Below the pieces are notes generated by a model. The model worked only from the letters and a program-made list of their open reading frames with translations, made no database searches and was not told the DNA's origin. From HGM04593 sp045613945 (lineage in GTDB: Bacteria > Bacteroidota > Bacteroidia > Bacteroidales > Bacteroidaceae), in assembly GCA_045613945.1 (NCBI GenBank), contig JAZLBZ010000052.1, positions 9,139 through 73,138 on the forward strand: 64,000 nt of DNA, written 5' to 3'. Both the position numbers and the translations under genes were made by a program. Shown here piece by piece: positions 40,906 to 47,659 of the stretch. The first letter of the stretch is position 1; each line of letters starts with the position of its first letter.

Positions 40906-41268
40906 TTACCATTCGGGGTAGAATGCATCCTCAATATGTTCAATTCTATATGGCTCGCTATTGCCTATTACGGTGATGATGTCGAACCGGAACTTGAGGT
41001 CGATGTTGTATTTGCGTATATATGCCTGTGCTGCCGTGATGAGCAGGCGTATCTTCTTGTCATCGACAGCGTCGTAGGCGTTGCCATACTCCTCGCTTGT
41101 GCGGCTCTTGACCTCAACGAAGACCAGCGTGTCGCGCTGCTGCGCTATGATGTCAATCTCCTTGTGGCCGCTGCGCCAGTTGTGGTGGTGAACGGCATAG
41201 CCCTTGTCGAGCAGGAACCTCGATGCAAGCATCTCGCCCTTGTTGCCAAGCAGGTTGTGTTGTGCCAT
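40906..41268 (-). CDS. yraN: YraN family (UPF0102) nuclease-like protein
   Basis: A 120-residue protein with a restriction-endonuclease-like fold pattern: GNKGEMLASRFL, HKEIDIIAQ and VFVEVKSR give the E...D...E-x-K residues of the PD-(D/E)xK superfamily. The family is UPF0102, whose biological role is not settled (Holliday junction resolvase-related is proposed). First gene of the yraN-mmcQ-birA operon; a consensus promoter sits at 41306-41336. Confidence 0.92.
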   Translation of the reverse strand: MAQHNLLGNKGEMLASRFLLDKGYAVHHHNWRSGHKEIDIIAQQRDTLVFVEVKSRTSEEYGNAYDAVDDKKIRLLITAAQAYIRKYNIDLKFRFDIITVIGNSEPYRIEHIEDAFYPEW

Positions 41269-41305
41269 ATTGCTGTTATGAAGTGCTATTTTGACAATTT
41301 CATAG

Positions 41306-41336
41306 CGAAGATACTATATGAAAGGTTCAAAAGCAA
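41306..41336 (-). promoter_or_regulatory. Bacteroidetes-type promoter of the yraN-mmcQ-birA operon
   Basis: Minus strand TTG, 20-nt spacer, TATCTTCG, 38 bp before the yraN start. Confidence 0.7.
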
Positions 41337-41345
41337 ATGAAAAAC

Positions 41346-41376
41346 TTGCATTTGCTCCAAAGTTGGATTATTTTTG
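41346..41376 (+). promoter_or_regulatory. Bacteroidetes-type promoter of the tadA operon
   Basis: TTG, 20-nt spacer, TATTTTTG, 17 bp before the start of the 79-residue gene. Its -33 box is 9 bp from the -33 box of the divergent yraN promoter, so the two are back to back. Confidence 0.7.
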
Positions 41377-41392
41377 CGCAAAATAAAAAGTA

Positions 41393-41632
41393 ATGAGCGC
41401 AAAGAAAGCAAAATCTCCGAAGGCAACGACAGCACGCACACAGCCGGTGCGCCATTCGCGTGTTGTGTGCCTTGTAAGCGACGAGGAGATGAAAATCATT
41501 GACGACTACCTCAAAAAGTACCGCATCAATAACAAGAGCAATTGGATGCGCGAGACGCTGTTGTCGTTCATTTACAAGAATCTTGACGAGGATTACCCAA
41601 CGCTCTTTGGGGAGCACGATATGCGCCGATGA
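41393..41632 (+). CDS. Ribbon-helix-helix-like small protein upstream of tadA
   Basis: A 79-residue protein with a basic N-terminal tail (KKAKSPKATTARTQ) and a core resembling a ribbon-helix-helix domain: strand RVVCLVS, helix DEEMKIIDDYLKKYR, then NKSNWMRETLLSFIYK as the second helix. Such proteins bind DNA as dimers; MobC-like plasmid proteins show a similar pattern. Its TGA overlaps the tadA ATG (ATGA), so translation is coupled. Autoregulation of this operon or of the adjoining divergent promoter is possible but not shown. Confidence 0.7.
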   Translation: MSAKKAKSPKATTARTQPVRHSRVVCLVSDEEMKIIDDYLKKYRINNKSNWMRETLLSFIYKNLDEDYPTLFGEHDMRR

Positions 41633-42063
41633 TGACAGATACCGACTATATGAAGATGGCGCTTGTCGAGGCGCAGAAGGCATTTGACGAGGATGAGGTG
41701 CCCATTGGCGCTGTCATTGTGTGCAAGGGGCGTGTTGTTGCCCGCGCGCATAACCTCACCGAGATGCTCAACGATGTTACAGCGCATGCCGAGATGCAGG
41801 CAATCACTGCTGCGGCATCGAATATCGGCGGCAAATATCTCACCGACTGCACTCTCTACGTAACCGTTGAGCCTTGCCCCATGTGTGCAGGCGCCATTGC
41901 CTGGGCACAGATGGGCAGGGTAGTGTATGGTGCCGAGGACGAGAAACGCGGCTATCACCGCTATGCGCCCAATGTGATGCACCCAAAAACCGAAGTGGTG
42001 AGCGGTGTGTGTGCCGATGAGGCTACAGCGCTTATGAAGAGGTTCTTTGCTAGCAAAAGGTGA
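41629..42063 (+). CDS. tadA: tRNA-specific adenosine deaminase
   Basis: A 144-residue zinc deaminase that converts adenosine 34 to inosine in the tRNA-Arg(ACG) anticodon. The zinc and proton-relay motif is HAE (His53, Glu55) and PCPMC (Cys83, Cys86). Two Met codons stand together; the first overlaps the previous stop in ATGA, and the second at 41632 would drop one residue. Usual length for the family. A strong bidirectional terminator follows. Confidence 0.93.
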   Translation: MMTDTDYMKMALVEAQKAFDEDEVPIGAVIVCKGRVVARAHNLTEMLNDVTAHAEMQAITAAASNIGGKYLTDCTLYVTVEPCPMCAGAIAWAQMGRVVYGAEDEKRGYHRYAPNVMHPKTEVVSGVCADEATALMKRFFASKR

Positions 42064-42085
42064 TAAGGACAAAAAGAATGTATGC

Positions 42086-42137
42086 GCATATAACTAAGAA
42101 GCGGAAGGCTGCAGCCTTCCGCTTGTTAGTTATATGC
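42086..42137. terminator. Bidirectional terminator between tadA and the beta-helix protein gene
   Basis: A 52-bp palindrome centred between 42111 and 42112 with one G-G mismatch (core AGCGGAAGGCTGCAGCC). It separates converging genes. Confidence 0.82.
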
Positions 42138-42149
42138 TGTCACCTTTAC

Positions 42150-43820
42150 TTAATCCTTTGTTAACAGCCAGCCGCCGGTTTGGGTGGCTTCAATTTCGAG
42201 TGCAATGCTGTTTGTGCTTATTGCATTGACAATGCCGCCGTTGATGTTTATGGCAACTCCTGATGATAATGCATATTCATAGGCCTTTGCAATTAGCGTG
42301 CCGTCATTGATTGTGAAAATATCTGACTGTATGGCGCAACTCTTCTTGTCATCCTCAATATCTGTGTAGTTCTCACCTGTTGCAAGCAGGGTAACCTCGC
42401 CGCTGTTGATGATGACCTCGTTGTCGCAGTTGATGGCCTTAGAGCCTTTGCCCTTGCAGTCGATGGCGACCTTGCTGTCTGTTATCTCAACATTGCCATT
42501 GCTCTTTATGCCGCCTGCCGATGTCTCGTCACTTGATACTGTGCCGTTGACAATGCCGGTGAGTTTGCCGCCAGTGATGGTAACGGTGCCGTCGCTGTTT
42601 ATGATTTTTGAGCCGTTACCGTTGACAGTGGCCTCAATGATGCCTCCGCTTTGCGTGTAGTTGCGTGTGGTCTGTATTGCCGAACTCTTCTCGCCTGTTG
42701 TGGTAATTTTGATGAAACCACCTTTGATATATGCGTCGGGGATAACTGCAGGGTCGGGGTCTACCTCGTCGTATACAACCTTGATGCCTTCGCCGCCCGA
42801 TGTGATGTCTAGTTTGCCTGCCTCAATGGTAAGTGTGCCCTCGGTGCACTCAATGCCGTTGCTTGTGGCGTTGATGGTGATGTTGGGCGAATAGGCCTCG
42901 GTGCGGCCAATTATGAACTTCTCCTTGGTGCGGAATCCGTCCTTGGCTGCAGAGAGAATGTTGATGTTGCCGCCACGTACCATAATATAGTCGTCGCTAC
43001 ATATTGCATGGCCGCCATGGCTTGTTACGTTAAGCGTTCCTGTGCCGTTGGTGTAGCCGTCGAAAATAAGTTGTCCTTCACTGAAGAGTGTACCTTTTTG
43101 GTCCTCCTCCTCGCCATCGCTGCCAATAACGGGCGCGCTGTATGTTGTGCCGTCGCAAAGGGTGTTAGTCTTGCCGTTTACGATTGATGCATAGACGGTT
43201 TTGCCACTCTGTATGTTGATGGCCGGGCCTGCGGGGTTGGTGAGGGTGATGCCGCCAAACAGCAGACGGAACTTCTTCTCGCTATAAATCTTGAGCGAGC
43301 CGTTGCTGCATGTACCCTTAACTTGGTAACCTATTTTACTGAGCGTTGAATTGATTACAATGTGGCCGCCATTGATGGTGGCTGTGATACCGCTTGGCAG
43401 GGTGGTGGTTTTTACCCCTGTTTCGCTGAACATGATTGTGATGATGCGCGATGTGGAGTAGTTCTCGATGAAATCGCCATACTCGTCGGCAAGTTCGTCG
43501 GTGGGTACGGGTTGTGTTATCTCGTTGAAATTCTCCTTGTCGGCCGCATCAAATGCAACGGTGGGGTTGGTGTTTGGAATCAGTTCTGTGCCGCTGTTCG
43601 ATGTGGGGGCAATGTTTGTTATCTTACTTGTGGCAAACTGGCTTGCCATGCGGTCTTCATGCTCAATGTAGATGAGTTGCTGTTGCTCATCGAATCTTAT
43701 TTCACCGGCCTTTTTGGTGTCTACGGCCAGATATGTGCCGTTGCTGTTGTTAACGTACAGCACTTGTGCCTGCGTAAAAGATGCTGCAAGCACCCCAATG
43801 AATAATAGTGCCTTTTTCAT
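42150..43820 (-). CDS. Secreted Cthe_2159-like carbohydrate-binding beta-helix protein
   Basis: A 556-residue exported protein (signal peptide about 1-18). After an N-terminal part containing VDTKKAGEIRFDEQQQ, residues about 160-520 carry many short repeats of the type GGHIVINSTL, GGNINILSAAKDGFRTKE, NGIECTEGTLTIEAGKLDITSGGEGI and SGGIIEATVNG. That is a right-handed parallel beta-helix pattern matching the Cthe_2159 (DUF4353) family, which includes a calcium and polygalacturonate-binding protein from Clostridium thermocellum. It is the last gene of the VTC-DUF4956 operon and overlaps the previous gene by 4 bp. Surface location is inferred. Ligand in this species is unknown. Confidence 0.8.
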   Translation of the reverse strand: MKKALLFIGVLAASFTQAQVLYVNNSNGTYLAVDTKKAGEIRFDEQQQLIYIEHEDRMASQFATSKITNIAPTSNSGTELIPNTNPTVAFDAADKENFNEITQPVPTDELADEYGDFIENYSTSRIITIMFSETGVKTTTLPSGITATINGGHIVINSTLSKIGYQVKGTCSNGSLKIYSEKKFRLLFGGITLTNPAGPAINIQSGKTVYASIVNGKTNTLCDGTTYSAPVIGSDGEEEDQKGTLFSEGQLIFDGYTNGTGTLNVTSHGGHAICSDDYIMVRGGNINILSAAKDGFRTKEKFIIGRTEAYSPNITINATSNGIECTEGTLTIEAGKLDITSGGEGIKVVYDEVDPDPAVIPDAYIKGGFIKITTTGEKSSAIQTTRNYTQSGGIIEATVNGNGSKIINSDGTVTITGGKLTGIVNGTVSSDETSAGGIKSNGNVEITDSKVAIDCKGKGSKAINCDNEVIINSGEVTLLATGENYTDIEDDKKSCAIQSDIFTINDGTLIAKAYEYALSSGVAININGGIVNAISTNSIALEIEATQTGGWLLTKD

Positions 43821-44275
43821 CTTTTGATTATTTTAGTTGTTCTTTCGTTTGCTTTCACAATGTAGATGCCCTGTGGCAGGCTGGCAATGCTTATCTTCTC
43901 GCCCATTGCGTTGATGCGCCTGGTGAGCAACTGCGTGCCTGTGAGGCTGTATATGACTACCATTGAACCGGCTTCGCTGTTGATTGAAATTTCGTCGGAT
44001 GAAATATAATCAACGAGTTTGTCATCCTGCGAATTTATGTCTGCAATTGATGACAGGTCGCTGAAGTATATTCGCTCAATGTCGCCCATTGAGGCACTGC
44101 TCTTGGTGCCGTCGGTCTGCTCAATATTTACGGTTGTGCCGTCAAAAGTGATTTGCTTGAGGTGCTCAAGAGTGAAAACCTTGTCCTCGCCTTCAACTGT
44201 CTTCACAACTATATGTTGTGCTGTGGCTGCAGTAGCAAGGGATATGAATGATATTATGAACAATAGTTTTTTCAT
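43817..44275 (-). CDS. Small secreted protein with type IX-like C-terminal tail
   Basis: A 152-residue exported protein: signal peptide about 1-19, then VVKTVEGEDKVFTLEHLKQITFDG and SASMGDIERIYFSDLSSI, a short region also seen at the N termini of many Bacteroidales secreted proteins. The last 70 residues (MVVIYSLTGTQLLTRRIN...LPQGIYIVKANERTTKIIKR) are a type A sorting-tail-like beta-sandwich. It has no catalytic motif. It sits between the DUF2490 and Cthe_2159-like genes and overlaps the latter by 4 bp, so it is probably a structural or targeting partner. Confidence 0.72.
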   Translation of the reverse strand: MKKLLFIISFISLATAATAQHIVVKTVEGEDKVFTLEHLKQITFDGTTVNIEQTDGTKSSASMGDIERIYFSDLSSIADINSQDDKLVDYISSDEISINSEAGSMVVIYSLTGTQLLTRRINAMGEKISIASLPQGIYIVKANERTTKIIKR

Positions 44276-44287
44276 AGTCTTGTTTTC

Positions 44288-45130
44288 TTAAAGGTCTATT
44301 GAGTACTCAAAACCAATTGCGTGTCCGTTGGCCTCGCCATTGACGTCCTCAAAGAGATAATACAGAGATATAGAGTTGTCCTTGTTTATCTTGTAACTTG
44401 CGCCAAGGCGGTAGCGGAGCTTGTCATAACCCTTCCATTCGTCGAGGCGGGTGTAGAGTTCAACCGATGCAAACGGGTTTACCTTGCAGTTGGGGATGTC
44501 GTACTTTACATTAAAGCGCGAACGCAAGGTGAGGTTGTGCTTTGCATCCTTTTCCTCTAAGGCTGTTTCTTCAAACAACTGATAGGAGTTGGGATCTAAG
44601 TCTTCACCTGTTGCAGATTTATATTCATATTTTGTTTCGTTTGTTGTGGCTGCACATGTGTGGGTATATTGTAGGCGTTCACGCAACCCGAATTCAAAAC
44701 GCCCCACCTTGTACTCGCCGCTGATTGTGGCGTAGACGCGGTTACGTATTACCCAATAGTCGTGGTCAAAATTCCTGTTTTGTCCAATAAAAATATCATC
44801 TACCAACACGGAGTCTTTGAGTTTTGTCTCGCCGGGGTTGTGCTTGTAGTGGAACTGATATCCGATATTTGATTTCAACCATTTGAGAATCTTGTACTCA
44901 AACTTCACGCCGACTGCGGCACGCTCAACATTATTTACAAAATCGTAGGTGCGGAACTCGGCGTCGCCGACAATCTTGAACTTCTTGTTGATTTTCTTTG
45001 ATGCCTCAACAGTTGCCCAGATGCCGAATTCATCCTCGCAGTTCTGTGCATTGGCGTTGCATAGTGGTGCGAGCATGAACATTGCAACGAGCAATGCCAG
45101 TATGCCTTTATTCTTTAAGTTTGTATTCAT
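44288..45130 (-). CDS. DUF2490 outer membrane beta-barrel protein
   Basis: A 280-residue exported protein (signal peptide about 1-28). Alternating strands with aromatic ends (FKIVGDAEFRTYDFVNN, VKFEYKILKWLKSNIGYQFHYKH, RVYATISGEYKVGRFEFGLRERL, and the C-terminal AIGFEYSIDL) fit a 10- to 12-strand outer membrane barrel of the DUF2490 family. Function is unknown. It overlaps the DUF4956 gene by 23 bp and precedes the small secreted protein by 12 bp, so it belongs to the VTC operon. A role as an outer membrane channel or anchor for the secreted partners is inferred from context. Confidence 0.8.
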   Translation of the reverse strand: MNTNLKNKGILALLVAMFMLAPLCNANAQNCEDEFGIWATVEASKKINKKFKIVGDAEFRTYDFVNNVERAAVGVKFEYKILKWLKSNIGYQFHYKHNPGETKLKDSVLVDDIFIGQNRNFDHDYWVIRNRVYATISGEYKVGRFEFGLRERLQYTHTCAATTNETKYEYKSATGEDLDPNSYQLFEETALEEKDAKHNLTLRSRFNVKYDIPNCKVNPFASVELYTRLDEWKGYDKLRYRLGASYKINKDNSISLYYLFEDVNGEANGHAIGFEYSIDL

Positions 45131-45980
45131 CTGTCGGGGTTTTAAGGGTTGTATCTACTGAATTGTTTGCTTCGTTGCTCTTGTAATACATCTTTACAAT
45201 TGCTGCGTCCTTGAGGAAATCGATGGCCCCCACCTCTACTTTGATGATGTTCAGGCCTGTACGCTTTTCAAGGTCGGCAATGAGAGCCTCGCGCTTGTCG
45301 GGTGTGATGAGGCCGATGTTGTCGTACTTGATGACCTTGTATGAGTAGTGGCTGATGAGCAGTTTGCTCTCGCATACCCATATTGCCGCAACGAACAGTA
45401 TGTTGATGATGATGACCTCGCCAATGCTCAACTCGCTGATTGTCAGTCCATTGATGGCACTCAGTGCTATAATGACGAACAGATAGGTCATCTCGCGTAT
45501 TGCTATCTGCTCGGTGCGGTAGCGTATGATGCTGAACATGGCAAAGAGACCAAGTGCGATGCCGGCCTTGAGCTTGACGTCGCCCAGCACGTAGATGAGC
45601 ATGAAGGTGCTTATGGCAATGAGTATGTATGTGAAGAAGAACTCGCCACGTTTGCACTTGGGGTAGTAGAGCCAGCGCACAACAATCATTATTGCAATGA
45701 GGTTGATGAGGAATGCCAGCAGCAGTTTTGTGACGTGGTCGGTGTCTATGAACTCGTCGCTCTGGCGCTTTTGCTTTACCGACACGGCCATCTTCTCGGG
45801 CTGGTCGAGGTCGTTGTCATAGTCAATGAATACATTGACCGCTTCGGCTTTCTCAATCTCTGATGCAACGGCGCTTACGGCTTCGACTGCACCTGTTTCG
45901 GGTGCCTGGTTGCTCTTGACATTCTGTGCCTGGACAAATATTGTCGAGCAAATGAGTAGTAGGGTTGTTAAAAGTTTCAT
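45108..45980 (-). CDS. DUF4956 polytopic inner membrane protein
   Basis: A 290-residue protein with a signal-like N terminus, a periplasmic linker, and four hydrophobic helices (about 85-215: LLLAFLINLIAIMIVVRWLYYP, YILIAISTFMLIYVL, AGIALGLFAMFSIIRYRTE, VIIALSAINGLTI). It ends in a cytoplasmic domain (YDNIGLITPDKREALIADLEKRTGLNIIKVEVGAIDFLKDAAIVKMYYK). The RYRTEQIAIREMTYLF segment is a hallmark of DUF4956. In Clostridia and Bacteroidetes DUF4956 genes lie next to VTC-domain and CotH genes, as here beside a VTC gene (10-bp gap). Function is unproven. Confidence 0.87.
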   Translation of the reverse strand: MKLLTTLLLICSTIFVQAQNVKSNQAPETGAVEAVSAVASEIEKAEAVNVFIDYDNDLDQPEKMAVSVKQKRQSDEFIDTDHVTKLLLAFLINLIAIMIVVRWLYYPKCKRGEFFFTYILIAISTFMLIYVLGDVKLKAGIALGLFAMFSIIRYRTEQIAIREMTYLFVIIALSAINGLTISELSIGEVIIINILFVAAIWVCESKLLISHYSYKVIKYDNIGLITPDKREALIADLEKRTGLNIIKVEVGAIDFLKDAAIVKMYYKSNEANNSVDTTLKTPTDEYKLKE

Positions 45981-45990
45981 TGTTATGGTT

Positions 45991-46755
45991 TTATCGTTTG
46001 TTTTCCATTTTGTTTATCATAGTAAGGCGTTCCTTGAAGTTGTTCCTCTTGAGCCTGTTGTTGGTGAATGCGCTGCCAATGCAGTACTTGCTGAAGCCGG
46101 AGCGCTTGATGCGTGTCTCGCGCAGCAGGTCCAATGCCGGCGAAGGGACGTTGCCGTCGCGCTTGAGTTCAATGATTGCTACGCGCTGCAACTGATGGCG
46201 TCCGTCGCTCTTCAAGTGATGGAAACGGAGGTCGAAGTCAATGGTCAGTCTCTCGCTCTTGCCGTAGTTGACCAGAGTGATGCGGCTGAACCAGTTTTCA
46301 ATGACGGGTGAGATGTCGTCTATCGTGTACCAGGCATGCTTTGCCATAAATGGGACAATGCTTTCGCGCTCCTGTTCTATGGCATGGTGTCCTTTAATGG
46401 ATATGCGCTTCTTCTTGGTGCGGCCGTGATTGTTCTTGTTCTTTATTTCGAAGAAGGTGTCGTTGCTGTCAAGGTAAGTGCGCACGCGAATTTTCTCCCT
46501 CACTTGGCGCCCTGCATGGTGTATGCCGTACATCTGGTAGTCATTGGTGTCGAAATAGGTGGTGTGGTAGTTTGCGATGCGCTTGCCGTTAATTTCCTGA
46601 ATATAGTACTTGCCCTTGACTGCAAGCAAGAACGAGTGCAGTTGCTCAAGAGTGGCCACAAATTTTGTGTCCGTCCTGTTCATAAGCTTGATACCCGACA
46701 TCTCTTCGAGTGTAATCGGAGGCAGCAGGAGTGTCTTTTCGGCGATATTCTCCAT
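45991..46755 (-). CDS. VTC domain (polyphosphate polymerase-like) protein
   Basis: A 254-residue cytoplasmic protein with the VTC/CYTH-like tunnel fold: NRTDTKFVATLEQLHSFL, YHTTYFDTNDYQMYGIHHAGRQVREKIRVRTYL, TFFEIKNKNNHGRTKKKRI and, later, RLTIDFDLRFH and IIELKRDG. The basic residues and acidic metal-binding residues of the yeast Vtc4 catalytic domain have visible counterparts, so polyphosphate synthesis from ATP is possible. An upstream GTG frame of 6 codons exists, but ATG at 46755 is preferred. It is the first gene of the five-gene operon with a consensus promoter 33 bp upstream. Confidence 0.85.
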   Translation of the reverse strand: MENIAEKTLLLPPITLEEMSGIKLMNRTDTKFVATLEQLHSFLLAVKGKYYIQEINGKRIANYHTTYFDTNDYQMYGIHHAGRQVREKIRVRTYLDSNDTFFEIKNKNNHGRTKKKRISIKGHHAIEQERESIVPFMAKHAWYTIDDISPVIENWFSRITLVNYGKSERLTIDFDLRFHHLKSDGRHQLQRVAIIELKRDGNVPSPALDLLRETRIKRSGFSKYCIGSAFTNNRLKRNNFKERLTMINKMENKR

Positions 46756-46787
46756 AGTTTTCTTTTTGAGCACAATACTCTCTTTTA

Positions 46788-46817
46788 CAAAAATAGATAA
46801 AATTATTTAATGTGCAA
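46788..46817 (-). promoter_or_regulatory. Bacteroidetes-type promoter of the VTC-DUF4956 operon
   Basis: Minus strand TTG, 19-nt spacer, TATTTTTG, 33 bp upstream of the VTC start codon. Confidence 0.75.
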
Positions 46818-46891
46818 CCCGCTTTTGTATGTTTTAACTAATGTATTAAGCAAAACGGTTGTCTTGATGGGTCAAAAGGCCTGTTTTTCTT

Positions 46892-46922
46892 TTGTATCTT
46901 GCAAAGGATTTTCGTATCTTCG
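46892..46922 (+). promoter_or_regulatory. Bacteroidetes-type promoter of the HD phosphohydrolase gene
   Basis: TTG, 20-nt spacer, TATCTTCG, 24 bp before the start codon at 46947. Confidence 0.7.
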
Positions 46923-46946
46923 GTACGTAATTGAAACTTGTGTCTT

Positions 46947-47495
46947 ATGGATGGAATAAATGTAAAAGAGATTATCGATTTCTATTACCCCGAGGATAAT
47001 GAATTGAAAAATATTTACATCAAGCACGCTGTGAATGTGACAGAACTCGCTCTTGAAATGGCAAGAAAACATCCCGAACTGGGCATTGATCTGCAATTTG
47101 TGGAAGAGGCTGCCATGCTGCACGATTTGGGAATTTTCCTTACCGATGCGCCACGTATATTCTGTTGTGGCAGTGAACCTTATCTCTGTCATGGCTATCT
47201 TGGCGCGCAGTTGCTGCGCTCTCGTGGATATGAGCGGCACGCGAGGGTTTGCGAGCGCCATACCGGAACAGGACTGACAAAGGCAGCGATAGTTGAGAAC
47301 GGATGGAATTTACCGGTAAAGGATTTTGTCCCCGAGACTTTGGAGGAGCAACTCATTTGCTTTGCCGACAAATTCTATTCAAAGACAAAGTATCTTGAGA
47401 CGCCGCGTACGCTTGAACAGGTGGTTGAGAGTATGGCCCGGATTTCGCCCGAGTCGGCAGCGAAGGTACAGGAGTGGTCCAGGATGTTTATGTAG
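46947..47495 (+). CDS. HD domain phosphohydrolase
   Basis: A 182-residue cytoplasmic HD-domain protein. The HD signature is AAMLHDLGI, with an earlier His in KHAVNV and later His/Asp residues in LCHGYLGAQLL, ERHTGTG and CFADKFYSK that complete the metal site. Related uncharacterised HD proteins act on nucleotides or phosphate esters. A TTG nine bases upstream could extend it by 3 codons, but ATG at 46947 is preferred. A consensus promoter lies right before it. It is divergent from the VTC operon. Substrate is unknown. Confidence 0.83.
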   Translation: MDGINVKEIIDFYYPEDNELKNIYIKHAVNVTELALEMARKHPELGIDLQFVEEAAMLHDLGIFLTDAPRIFCCGSEPYLCHGYLGAQLLRSRGYERHARVCERHTGTGLTKAAIVENGWNLPVKDFVPETLEEQLICFADKFYSKTKYLETPRTLEQVVESMARISPESAAKVQEWSRMFM

Positions 47496-47627
47496 GCATT
47501 ACGGGGCCTAAAGGACGAAAAGGACGAAAAGGCGACAATGTAGGTGCGGACTGCTTCTCACGCGCGCGTTTTTAAGTTATTAGCATTTTTTTTATCTTAA
47601 AAATAGAAAAACCTCCTTTTTATTTAG

Positions 47628-47635
47628 TAATTTTG
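47628..47635 (+). promoter_or_regulatory. Possible -7 element for lptD
   Basis: TAATTTTG, 25 bp before the start codon. The -33 box is not recognisable in the AT-rich stretch upstream. Confidence 0.4.
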
Positions 47636-47659
47636 CCTTTTGTATTGATGAAAGGCTAA

